A DNA stretch of 10,349 bases, from contig JADLKH010000004.1 of assembly GCA_015657435.1 (NCBI GenBank), positions 211,038 to 221,386 on the forward strand, written 5' to 3'. Positions 1 through 6,728 of this stretch are shown one piece after another (the stretch's first letter is position 1; every line of letters starts with the position of its first letter). Below the pieces are notes generated by a model. It was not told where the DNA came from. It did not search any database and worked only from the letters and a program-made list of their open reading frames with translations. The translations under genes were made by a program, and so were the position numbers. The stretch comes from Synergistales bacterium (GTDB lineage: Bacteria; Synergistota; Synergistia; Synergistales; 79-D21).

Positions 1-1
1 C

Positions 2-364
2 CGCCCGCTGGCGGCGGCCTACGGCAGAAGGTTCATCGCCCCATACGGCAGGAGGGCGGTCTTCGAGGCCGCGATGTCCTGCCGGGAGCAGGAACAAAAC
101 GACAAGGGGCACCCGAAGCCGCTGCTGCGGGAGATGCTTCGGGAACTCCTGCCCGGTTATCCCACGGACGGGAAGAAGGGGGGAACCGGCGTTCCCAGGA
201 CGCGGTTCTGCCGAACGGGGCCCCTGAAGGACTTTTTCAGGACGCATGAACTGCCTTCCGCCATCGACCCGCGTTTTGCCCCTCTCTTCAGGGAACCCGA
301 ATGGGAAACCAGCGCCCTCGTTTTGCAGGCCGCCGCATACCGGATCTGGGAGGACACGCGATGA
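2..364 (+). CDS. Asparagine-synthase-like protein, C-terminal fragment (5' end outside window)
   Basis: An open frame enters from the left edge and gives the last 120 residues of a protein whose start lies outside the window. The assignment rests on its similarity to the C-terminus of the complete asparagine-synthase-like protein at 1694-3310. Both carry a G-(T/S)-G-(V/L)-PRTR-(F/Y)-CR-x-GP motif followed by a phenylalanine-rich stretch, and both end with a W-E-(T/S)-S-(A/S)-LV motif and a helix containing a tryptophan. This is the distal helical part of the asparagine synthase C-terminal domain, so the ATP-binding loop is not visible. Its TGA overlaps the ATG of the next gene (ATGA, 361-364), which implies translational coupling. 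By inference it belongs to a surface-glycan locus, perhaps amidating a sugar acid. Family membership is fairly secure by paralogy; the exact reaction is unknown. Confidence 0.72.
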   Translation, partial: RPLAAAYGRRFIAPYGRRAVFEAAMSCREQEQNDKGHPKPLLREMLRELLPGYPTDGKKGGTGVPRTRFCRTGPLKDFFRTHELPSAIDPRFAPLFREPEWETSALVLQAAAYRIWEDTR

Positions 365-697
365 AACGGGATGTCGATATCCTGATTTTCCTGGAGCATC
401 TGAACCGCGAACTGGACACCGCCCTCCTGCTGAAAATTCTTCTTTCCTCACGCGGTTATTCGGTGAAGCTCGCGTCGGTCTATTTCGACCTCTGGGAGTC
501 GGTGGCGACGCTGCGGCCGGATCTTTTGATCGTCCCCTGGGCGTATTCCGAGGTCAAAAAGTACTGCCGCTTCTTCCCCCAGCCGGAAAAGGGGCTCCGG
601 ATCCTCAACCTTCACCACGAGCAGCTGGGCGTGGAAAGCTACATGGAATCCCACATGGCTCCGAGCGGGGAAGCCGAAAAGGTCTTCCATCTTGCCT

Positions 698-705
698 GGG
701 GGGGG
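698..705 (+). repeat. G8 homopolymer tract inside the surface-carbohydrate gene
   Basis: Eight consecutive G bases encode part of the LAWGGRF segment, 33 bases before the frameshift. The frame is intact across this tract. Runs of this length in surface-glycan genes are known slippage sites for phase variation in several host-associated bacteria. Here that role is only a possibility. Confidence 0.5.
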
Positions 706-737
706 CGTTTCGACCGGATCCTCCGTGCCCGGGGAGT

Positions 738-742
738 CCCCC
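738..742 (+). other. Frameshift site in C5 homopolymer
   Basis: The frame-1 reading is natural up to RARGVP and the frame-3 reading is natural from PERIFRTGNP onward; the two meet in the run CCCCC. One missing C explains the change. A ribosomal -1 slip on the proline codon CCC would give the same restored protein, but C runs are poor slippery sites and no stimulatory structure was identified. Confidence 0.8.
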
Positions 743-1693
743 GGAACGGATCTTCCGGACGGGAAACCCGAGGCTCGATTTTCTCCGGTCGGACATGCGT
801 TCCTTCACTCCCGACAGGGAGGTCCTCTGTGAACGTTACGGGCTTGATCCCGAAAAGAAGTGGGTTTTCGTCGTCGGCAATTTTTCCATCGTATCGGTGA
901 GCGACGGCTTCATCAGGAAGAAGGTCCGGCAGGGCAGGGCGGACTACCCCGATGCCGTCGGGCGGATCCGGGCTCTCTACGCGAGGACCCTGGACTGGAT
1001 GGAGCGCCTCGCCGAAGAAAACCGGAAGATCGAGGTCATCTATCGGCCGCATCCGGCGGAACGCCTCACCCCCCAGCTTCTCGAACGGGTGAGAAGGGTT
1101 CCGGGCCTGAAGCTGATTCCCGACCTGCCGATCGGGGACTGGATCCTCCAGGCGGAATCGGTCTTCGTCTGGAGCAGCACGAGCTCGGTCGATGCCCTGG
1201 CCGCCGACAGGCCCGTCTTTGCCCTTCGCAGGGCGGAAGAGGGATCTTCCGCCTTTCAAAGCGGTTATTTCCCGATCCTGGACGATCTCCCGACCGTGGT
1301 GGACTACGAGAGGTTCCGTGAAGCGGCAACCGGCGGCGACCGTCCTTCCCTGCATCCCCGGTGGGCCGCGGCGGTGATGCGGTACCGCGAGTTCTACGAT
1401 ACGCCCGCGGAACCGGCCTTCGTCGGCCTGGAGAGAAGGATCGCCCGGATCATGGAGACGGGGGAGGGGGCCCGGTTCGGAAGAATGCCGCTTCCGGGGG
1501 CTCTCGAGGGTTTCTACCGGCTGCAGCAGGCCGGGAAGAGGGGATTGCACTCAACCGGTCTGATGCGGTTTTTCAAACGGTACGAAAAAGAGGCCGGGGA
1601 AAGGCTCCTGCCGGCCCTTGTCGAAGAGCGGGAAGCGTTTCTCAGGGATCGGCTGGGCAATCTTCCGCCGGTGGAGGAACAGGGAGACCCGCG

Positions 1694-3310
1694 ATGAACG
1701 GCACTGTCGGGCTGAGGATGAAAAACCCGGAGGTTCTGGAATACCCGGGCGCGGCGGGAACCTGGACCCTTTCGGCCCTGGAGGCTCGGGATCTTGCCGC
1801 GGCCATCGGCCGGGAGGAACGCATCGGCACTTCGCCCCCCGACATCATCCGGCGCGTCGGTTCCGGGATCGAGGAGGGGACCCTCGTTTTCAGGCCCTTT
1901 CCCGGTTTTGCCGACCCCCGCGTTCTGGCCTTCAAATCGATCATCGGTTCCCGCGACCTCTACTGGGTCTCGACGGACGAAGGACGATTCATCCTGTCGG
2001 ACCGGTTCGCCGAACTGATCCCCGAACTGCGCCCCCATGCCGCGAGGCTCACGGACGGAAGGGCCGTCCACTTCCTGCTCGGCTGCAACCTCCGGGGCGA
2101 CTGGACTTTGGTCGAGGACATCCGAAGGGTCGGCCACGGGGAAATGGTGTTGTTCACGCCCGGGGAGAAAGAGCCCGAAAGGCGGCGCATCGGGCGTTTT
2201 TCATGGACCCCGGCCATCGAGGATGAAGGGGAAGCCCTGGATGTCCTGGAACGTGCCCTCGAAAAGGTCTCGTCCCTCATCCTCCGCAGGAAAAACAGCG
2301 CCCTGATGTTCTCCGGGGGCGCGGATTCGACGCTCCTGTGGGCTTTTCTCAGGATTCCGGCCCTGACCGGATTCATCGACACGGAACCCGCCGAGCGGGA
2401 TGTTGCCGTTGCGGTGGCCGAGAGACACGGCATTCCGCACGGTCTTCTGAAGCTCGAGGAATCGAAGTTCCTGGACGACTTCAGGAAAGCCCTGGCGGAC
2501 GCGGGAATGCCGTTCATCATCTCGAACTACCAGATGCTCTATTACTCGAAGGCTTTCGGAAGGGAATTCTCCCACCTGGTTTCCGGAGAGCTGGCGGACT
2601 CGATGTGGGGCATTTCGCACATCACGAGGATCTTCGACGGAAGCGGGGGTGGGGAATACGCGCGGGCCATCGCGGAATCTCCCCTTTCCCCGAGGGGCTA
2701 CGGGATCCGGGTCAACCTCATGCTGCCGGACGACCTGGCGTTGCTTTCCGGGATTTTCGGGGACGAAACGATTCTCGGCCTTTTGGGCCATAATCTCGAT
2801 TACGTGCTGGAATGCCTGGACCCGGCCGTTCCGCTCGACCGGGATTTCCGGGCCGGGCACGCGGACCTCGGGAGCCTGGCCTTCATCCTGAACGGCTGCT
2901 GGCGGAGCAATTACCGCCAGGCGGGATATGTCCACGGGGTCGGTTTTTCGTTTCCCTTCGAGAGTCTGTCGATGGTTCGCGCGGCCCTGAGCCTCGCCCT
3001 GCCGCGCCGGATCCTGTCGAAGGAAGGGGTCCGCAAGCCGCTGATCCGCAGGATGCTGGCAAAACGGCTTCCCGATGCGGTTCTGGCCGACAAATCCGGA
3101 TCCGGCCTGCCCCGAACCCGCTACTGCCGGGAAGGGCCCTTCCGAGGCTTTTTCAGGGACCGTCCGATTCCGGCCTTCTGGCCCGCGGAGCGTGCGGACC
3201 TGCTGGTCAACCCGACATGGGAGTCGAGTTCCCTGGTGATGAAATGCATCTCGCTCGAACTTTGGGCGGACATGTTCCTGAGGAAGAGGGGGTTGGGGAA
3301 CAAGCCGTGA
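1694..3310 (+). CDS. Asparagine-synthase-like ATP-dependent amide-forming protein without the glutaminase cysteine
   Basis: This is a 538-residue protein. ATG 1694 is chosen because it overlaps the upstream stop (ATGA, 1694-1697) and follows AGGGAG at 1681-1686. The ATP-pyrophosphatase loop SGGADS lies at residues 207-212, the signature of the asparagine synthase C-terminal domain that adenylates a carboxylate before amide formation. Residues of about 60-155 look like a worn class II glutamine-amidotransferase domain, with YWVSTDEG near residue 90 and a VHFLLG...VGHGEMVLF segment at 125-154. The protein begins MNGTVGL, so the Cys-2 nucleophile needed for glutamine hydrolysis is absent. It may use free ammonia or another amine, or have a partner glutaminase. 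The C-terminus is paralogous to the protein ending at 364. Being coupled to a glycosyltransferase-like gene suggests a surface-glycan substrate, as in the asparagine-synthase-like proteins of some O-antigen clusters that amidate uronic acids. The fold is secure; the substrate is inferred. Confidence 0.82.
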   Translation: MNGTVGLRMKNPEVLEYPGAAGTWTLSALEARDLAAAIGREERIGTSPPDIIRRVGSGIEEGTLVFRPFPGFADPRVLAFKSIIGSRDLYWVSTDEGRFILSDRFAELIPELRPHAARLTDGRAVHFLLGCNLRGDWTLVEDIRRVGHGEMVLFTPGEKEPERRRIGRFSWTPAIEDEGEALDVLERALEKVSSLILRRKNSALMFSGGADSTLLWAFLRIPALTGFIDTEPAERDVAVAVAERHGIPHGLLKLEESKFLDDFRKALADAGMPFIISNYQMLYYSKAFGREFSHLVSGELADSMWGISHITRIFDGSGGGEYARAIAESPLSPRGYGIRVNLMLPDDLALLSGIFGDETILGLLGHNLDYVLECLDPAVPLDRDFRAGHADLGSLAFILNGCWRSNYRQAGYVHGVGFSFPFESLSMVRAALSLALPRRILSKEGVRKPLIRRMLAKRLPDAVLADKSGSGLPRTRYCREGPFRGFFRDRPIPAFWPAERADLLVNPTWESSSLVMKCISLELWADMFLRKRGLGNKP

Positions 3311-3391
3311 ACACGGTCGAGAAGCGAACCGTTTTCGGACGGGGGAGACCTGCTCGAAACCCCGCCGTCGTTTCCCTGCTTCTGGAGTTTC

Positions 3392-3421
3392 CTGCCCGAT
3401 CAGTGACCGGGCAGTTTTTTT
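3392..3421 (+). terminator. Rho-independent terminator of the surface-carbohydrate unit
   Basis: A perfect 7-bp stem CTGCCCG/CGGGCAG (3392-3398 with 3408-3414) encloses a 9-base loop and is followed directly by seven T bases (3415-3421). It lies 81 bases after the stop at 3310, on the strand of the upstream operon, and separates it from the TRAP operon. Confidence 0.88.
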
Positions 3422-3605
3422 ACGCCCGCGGCCAGTTTCCTCTCAGAAAACCCGCAGGTGCTTTCAATCCTCCCAGCTTTTCCTCCCTCGATCTCAAACA
3501 ACTTGCATCTTTAGGCCATACGCCCTGGAATACTTTTTAAACTCGAAAAGGAAGCCGATGCGGGACAATGTGAAATATAACATTATTGTAATAGCCTGCT
3601 GCGTT

Positions 3606-3621
3606 ACTTGACATGACAAGT
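3606..3621. promoter_or_regulatory. Palindromic operator candidate over the -35 box
   Basis: ACTTGACATGACAAGT is a 16-base dyad with 7 of 8 symmetric pairs matching (only 3611/3616 fail), centred on CATG. It covers the -35 hexamer, where a bound repressor would block RNA polymerase. Its size fits a dimeric helix-turn-helix regulator. No regulator gene lies in the window, so the binding protein is unknown. Confidence 0.4.
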
Positions 3622-3637
3622 TGCATGAGAATAAACT
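3608..3637 (+). promoter_or_regulatory. Probable sigma-70-type promoter of the TRAP operon
   Basis: A perfect -35 hexamer TTGACA (3608-3613) is followed by two overlapping -10 candidates: AATAAA at 3630-3635 (16-base spacer, 4/6 matches) and TAAACT at 3632-3637 (18-base spacer, 4/6 matches). It lies in the most A+T-rich part of the gap, downstream of a terminator and about 90 bases before dctQ. The weak -10 suggests a need for an activator or low basal activity. Confidence 0.55.
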
Positions 3638-3698
3638 TTACCTGTTTACGTGAAACTTTTCAGGGGAATCGTCCAGGCTGAACCGTCAAATCGTTTGG

Positions 3699-3723
3699 GG
3701 TGCTTTCGGCACCGGAGGAGGGA
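3699..3723 (+). promoter_or_regulatory. 5-bp hairpin abutting the strong dctQ ribosome site
   Basis: GGTGC (3699-3703) and GCACC (3709-3713) pair around a TTTCG loop. The Shine-Dalgarno-like GGAGGAGGGA (3714-3723) follows with no gap, 5 bases before ATG 3729. The stem does not hide the ribosome site. It could stabilise the 5' end of the message or hold the site open. Confidence 0.35.
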
Positions 3724-3728
3724 AGCGT

Positions 3729-4262
3729 ATGAGTGAAGAGAACTCAGGCGTTCTCGGTCTCGCGACGAAGGCGACCGAGTCGCTTCTGTATCTGTTGATG
3801 CTCGCGATCACGACTCTCGTTTTCGTTCAGGTCATCCTCAGGTATGTCCTCAGGGCTCCGCTGATGGGAATCGAGGAACTTCTGCTGTTCCCGACGGTCT
3901 GGCTCTACATGCTGGGCGGTGTGAACGCCTCGGCTCAGAGGACCCAGATCGTCTGCCGCGTCCTGGAGATCTTCTTCAAGACCCGCAGGCCCATCGCCTT
4001 CATCCGGATGGCCGGGTCGGTCATCTCGGTCATCGTGGCGGCCTGGCTCACCTACTGGGCCTACGACTATCTCCTCTACGCCCTGCGGGTTCCCAGGGTC
4101 AGCGCGACGCTCTACATCCCCCTGATCTACGCGGAGAGCGCCGTCTTCTTCTGCATGGTCCTGATCACCTTCTACACGGCTCTGGAGGCCAATTACTACC
4201 GTGATCTTCTGGGCAAGCCCGAAGACGTGCTGAAGCAGGTCATCCACACCGAGAAGGATTAG
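3729..4262 (+). CDS. dctQ: TRAP transporter small membrane subunit (DctQ)
   Basis: This 177-residue protein is the small integral-membrane subunit of a tripartite ATP-independent periplasmic (TRAP) transporter. It pairs with DctM to drive uptake of a carboxylate using the sodium or proton gradient. Four hydrophobic segments are visible at about residues 18-41, 47-67, 91-113 and 127-150, the usual DctQ layout. The family's QVxxRY-type motif occurs as QVILRYV at residues 34-40, and the second helix is preceded by EEL (49-51). The start is fixed by a very strong ribosome site (GGAGGAGGGA). Length and topology are normal. It is the first gene of the operon, with dctM 11 bases downstream. Family assignment is firm; the sequence does not tell the substrate. 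Confidence 0.93.
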   Translation: MSEENSGVLGLATKATESLLYLLMLAITTLVFVQVILRYVLRAPLMGIEELLLFPTVWLYMLGGVNASAQRTQIVCRVLEIFFKTRRPIAFIRMAGSVISVIVAAWLTYWAYDYLLYALRVPRVSATLYIPLIYAESAVFFCMVLITFYTALEANYYRDLLGKPEDVLKQVIHTEKD

Positions 4263-4273
4263 GGGGACCGTCC

Positions 4274-5584
4274 ATGGACATCATGACGCTGGTTGCGATC
4301 ACACTGGTTCTCCTTGTTTTCCTCCTCACGATGGGGGTCCCGCTTCCCTTCTGCTTCGGGGGCGCCCTGATGTTCATGAACCTCGTGGGAGGAGAATCGA
4401 TGAAGGGCCTGACGTACTGGGGGCTGAATCAGATCACGAACCCCGTGATCCTTTGCGTCCCTCTCTTCATCTTCGCGGGTTCTCTCATGAGCGCGAGCGG
4501 CATCGCCAAGTCCCTTCTCGATTTCGTCAACGTTTTCGTCGGGCGGGTCAAGGGCGGCCTTGGCGTCGTGGCGGCGGTCAGCTGCGCGATCATCGGGGCC
4601 ATCTCCGGCAGCGGATTCACCGGAGTAGCCGCGACGGGGCCGATTCTGATCCCGCGCATGGAACAGGAAGGCTATCCTCGGGGCTATGCCACCGCCCTCG
4701 TGACCGATTCCTCGATCCTGGGACTGCTGATCCCTCCGAGCGTGACGATGATCATCTACGGCTGGGTCACGGAGACCTCGATCCTGGCCTGCTTCCTCTC
4801 GACCGTCGGCCCGGGGATCCTGGTGACCATTCTCTTCTCGGTCATCAACCTCGTCTGGGCGCGCAAATTTCCCCTGGTCCTCGAGCCGGAGGTTCATGGG
4901 GCGGAACGTTTCAAGCTGTTTCTCGACCGCGGCGGCAAGGCCCTGCCCGCGCTCGCCATGCCCTTCATCATTCTGGGAGGCATCTACGGAGGGATCTGCA
5001 CGCCGACGGAGGCTGCCGCCGTCGCGGCCGTCTACGCCATCCCCGTCGGATTCTGGGTCTACAGGGGCCTGGACCGGAAGAGCTTTTTCTACATCACCAA
5101 GGAAGCCGGCACGGCCGTCGGCTCCATCATGGTCATGATCCTGTTCTGCCTCATGCTGAGCCAGGTCCTGGTGCTGGAACAGGTGCCCCAGGCCATCGTG
5201 AAGACGATGTTCGGCGTGACGCAGAACAAGACGCTTCTGCTGATCCTCATCAACCTCCTGCTCTTCGTGGTGGGCATGATCGTCAACGACCTGACGGGGA
5301 TCATCCTCACGGCTCCTCTGCTTCTGCCTCTCGTCGTCGCCCTGGGGGTTCACCCGATCCATTTCGGAGCCATCATCGGCGTCAACCTGGCCATGGGCGG
5401 TGTGACGCCCCCGTACGCCAGCATCCTGTACCTGGGGATGCGGGTGGGGAAGGTCGAGTTCATGGACATCCTCCGACCGGCCATGACGTTCATCGTGCTG
5501 GGGTACGTCCCGGTCGTCTTCCTGACGACCTTCTGGCCCGACCTGTCCATGTGGCTGCCGCGGATCATGGGGTTCGTCCGCTGA
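4274..5584 (+). CDS. dctM: TRAP transporter large permease subunit (DctM)
   Basis: This 436-residue, strongly hydrophobic protein has the multi-helix organisation of DctM, the transport-pathway subunit of TRAP systems. Family signatures are GSGFTGVAATGPILIPRM in the first half, a SSILGLLIPPS segment, and NDLTGIILTAPLLLPL followed by NLAMGGVTPPYA in the second half. The two halves reflect the family's inverted repeat and carry the regions that bind sodium and substrate. Length is typical. AGGGGGA at 4261-4267 is the ribosome site, 6 bases before ATG. The opine-dehydrogenase-like gene begins 22 bases after the stop, so transport and metabolism are likely co-transcribed. The protein acts in the cytoplasmic membrane with the DctQ at 3729 and, most likely, the DctP at 9388. 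Confidence 0.95.
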   Translation: MDIMTLVAITLVLLVFLLTMGVPLPFCFGGALMFMNLVGGESMKGLTYWGLNQITNPVILCVPLFIFAGSLMSASGIAKSLLDFVNVFVGRVKGGLGVVAAVSCAIIGAISGSGFTGVAATGPILIPRMEQEGYPRGYATALVTDSSILGLLIPPSVTMIIYGWVTETSILACFLSTVGPGILVTILFSVINLVWARKFPLVLEPEVHGAERFKLFLDRGGKALPALAMPFIILGGIYGGICTPTEAAAVAAVYAIPVGFWVYRGLDRKSFFYITKEAGTAVGSIMVMILFCLMLSQVLVLEQVPQAIVKTMFGVTQNKTLLLILINLLLFVVGMIVNDLTGIILTAPLLLPLVVALGVHPIHFGAIIGVNLAMGGVTPPYASILYLGMRVGKVEFMDILRPAMTFIVLGYVPVVFLTTFWPDLSMWLPRIMGFVR

Positions 5585-5606
5585 CGGCGCCGGGAAGGGG
5601 ACGGGT

Positions 5607-6728
5607 GTGAAAACGCGGGTCGCGGTGATTGGCGGGGGCAACGGTGGACAGGCCCTGGCCGGTCACCTGGGGATGAGGGGATTCGACGTCCGTCTGTTCG
5701 AGGATCCCCGTTTCGAGGCCAATGTCGCCGAAGTCCGCTCCAGCGGCCTCATCAAACTGAAGGGGGCCATCGACGGTTCGGGGCCGGTTCTTGCGACCAC
5801 CGACCCGGGTGAGGCGATGGAGGGAGTCCGCCTCGCCTATTTCGTCGTTCCGTCGTTCGGCCAGATGCCGCTTTTCAGGGCGGTCCTCCCGTTCATGGGG
5901 CATGGGACCACTGCCGTTTTCATCCCGGGCAATCTCGGTTCCCTCGAGGCAATCCAGGTTCTGGAAGAGGCCGGAAGATCTGGGGAGATCCTCCTGGCCG
6001 AGACGGACACGATGCCGTACGCCTGCAGGCTTGAAAAACCGGGATACGTGCACGTTTGGGGGATCAAGAAGGGAATGTCCGTGGCCGCCCTGCCGGGATC
6101 GGCTTCGGCGGAAACGGCGGAGCGGCTGGCCGAAACCTTTCCGCTTCCGCTCGAACCGGTGGGGGATGTCCTGGCTGTGGCGCTGTCCAACCTGAACATG
6201 GTCGTTCACTGTGCTTCGGTTCTGCTCAACGCGGGGCGCATCGAGGCGACAGGGGGCAACTTCCGCTTCTACACCGACGGGGCGACGCCCTCGGTCGGGA
6301 AACTCATGGAGGGGATCGACAGGGAGAGGCTGGCTGTGGGAAAGGCCTTCGGAATCGACCTGCCTCCCGCAGCGGACTGGATCCGCCGGGCCTACCCGGT
6401 GGAAGGGGAAAGCCTCCACGAGCTGCTGTCGAACAACCCCGTCTACGCAAGCCACGGTCCCGACGCGCCGAAGAACATGAGGCACCGCTATGTCGCGGAG
6501 GACGTGCCGAACCTTCTCGTCCCGCTGTGCGAGCTGGGACGGCTCGGGAGCGTCCCGACGCCTCTGGCGAGCGCCGTCGTCACGCTCCTCTCGGAGATCG
6601 CGGGCGAGGATTTCACCCGGACCGGGCGGAACCTCGAAAAGCTGGGCCTGGCCGGAATGACGCCCGAACAGGTCCGGAAGAAAGTCCGCGGAGATTCCGC
6701 CTCCGGCGGAGGTGGAAAACGTGGATAG
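5607..6728 (+). CDS. NAD(P)-dependent opine/octopine dehydrogenase family protein
   Basis: This 373-residue protein starts at GTG 5607 behind AAGGGG (5595-5600). It opens with a Rossmann dinucleotide site, VAVIGGGNGG at residues 5-14, followed by a helix. The second half matches the octopine/nopaline dehydrogenase alpha-helical domain. NMVVHCASVLLNAG contains N197 and H201, placed like the catalytic Asn/His of that family, and a later NNPVYASHGP...RYVAEDVP stretch is also typical. Enzymes of this family reversibly join an amino acid and a 2-oxo acid through a secondary amine, or oxidise the product back. Being inside a TRAP uptake operon favours the catabolic direction, releasing an amino acid and a 2-oxo acid in the cytoplasm. 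Its last 8 bases overlap the serine dehydratase gene. The family is well supported, but many members have unknown substrates. Other 2-hydroxy- or imino-acid chemistry is possible. Confidence 0.85.
   Translation: MKTRVAVIGGGNGGQALAGHLGMRGFDVRLFEDPRFEANVAEVRSSGLIKLKGAIDGSGPVLATTDPGEAMEGVRLAYFVVPSFGQMPLFRAVLPFMGHGTTAVFIPGNLGSLEAIQVLEEAGRSGEILLAETDTMPYACRLEKPGYVHVWGIKKGMSVAALPGSASAETAERLAETFPLPLEPVGDVLAVALSNLNMVVHCASVLLNAGRIEATGGNFRFYTDGATPSVGKLMEGIDRERLAVGKAFGIDLPPAADWIRRAYPVEGESLHELLSNNPVYASHGPDAPKNMRHRYVAEDVPNLLVPLCELGRLGSVPTPLASAVVTLLSEIAGEDFTRTGRNLEKLGLAGMTPEQVRKKVRGDSASGGGGKRG
6708..6712 (+). promoter_or_regulatory. Ribosome site that decides the serine dehydratase start
   Basis: GGAGG lies 8 bases before GTG 6721, an ideal distance. 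An upstream in-frame GTG at 6712 overlaps the site itself and has no room for its own, so 6721 is the better start. Starting at 6721 leaves a short leader before the conserved SLFDIVGPVMTGP block, as in relatives. Confidence 0.6.

Larger units (their letters stand above)
361..1697 (+). pseudogene. Surface carbohydrate biosynthesis protein (GT-B-like), frameshifted
   Basis: Translation starts at ATG 361, behind a GGGAGG ribosome site at 348-353, and reads MKRDVDILIFLEHLNRELDT in frame 1 to about residue 126. The homologous sequence then continues in frame 3 to the stop at 1697. Adding one C to the C5 run at 738-742 gives a continuous 445-residue protein reading ...RARGVPPERIFRTGNPRLDF. Recognisable parts are an N-terminal Rossmann-like half with LNLHHEQLG, the junction motif TGNPRLDFLR, and a C-terminal half with YRPHPAE and a WSSTSSVDALA segment. 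This pattern resembles nucleotide-sugar-binding glycosyltransferases of the GT-B type and proteins annotated as surface carbohydrate biosynthesis proteins. It should act in the cytoplasm on a capsule, O-antigen or similar glycan. Start and stop both overlap the flanking asparagine-synthase-like genes by ATGA. Both halves look well conserved, so the break is either recent, a phase-variable state or a sequencing error. If real, the product would be a truncated protein ending at 900. Confidence 0.75.
3311..3728. other. 418-base intergenic region between the two operons
   Basis: No convincing gene is present. Position 3392-3421 is the upstream terminator. From about 3536 to 3660 the DNA is clearly more A+T-rich than the surroundings. 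That part carries a probable promoter (3608-3637), an overlapping 16-base palindrome (3606-3621), and two copies of AAACTTT (3633-3639 and 3653-3659) whose starts are 20 bases apart. A short hairpin at 3699-3713 abuts the ribosome site of dctQ. I see no tRNA, no repeat array and no recognisable riboswitch core. Confidence 0.7.

Noticed and set aside
246..737. Upstream extension of the frame-3 reading before the C5 run
   Set aside because: Its Pro/Arg/Gly-rich sequence is unlike any protein, whereas frame 1 from ATG 361 encodes the natural N-terminus. The frame is open only by chance.
738..742. Programmed -1 ribosomal frameshifting
   Set aside because: A -1 slip on CCC would restore the frame, but the site lacks a standard slippery heptamer and no downstream pseudoknot was recognised. 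A base loss is simpler.
639..1550. Minus-strand open frame over the surface-carbohydrate gene
   Set aside because: The + strand has conserved motifs in both frames around the frameshift; the minus frame has none.
3307..3540. Small GTG-start frame overlapping the stop at 3310
   Set aside because: It would be coupled by GTGA, but it runs straight through the strong terminator at 3392-3421 and has no ribosome site of its own or recognisable sequence.
3582..3592. ATTA-TTG-TAAT inverted repeat as a regulator site
   Set aside because: It has only four symmetric pairs in an A+T-rich stretch, well within chance.
4259..5641. 460-codon open frame on the minus strand opposite dctM
   Set aside because: It mirrors a clear DctM gene and is rich in His, Asp, Arg and Gln, as expected from reading GC-rich membrane-protein DNA backwards. 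It shows no recognisable domain.
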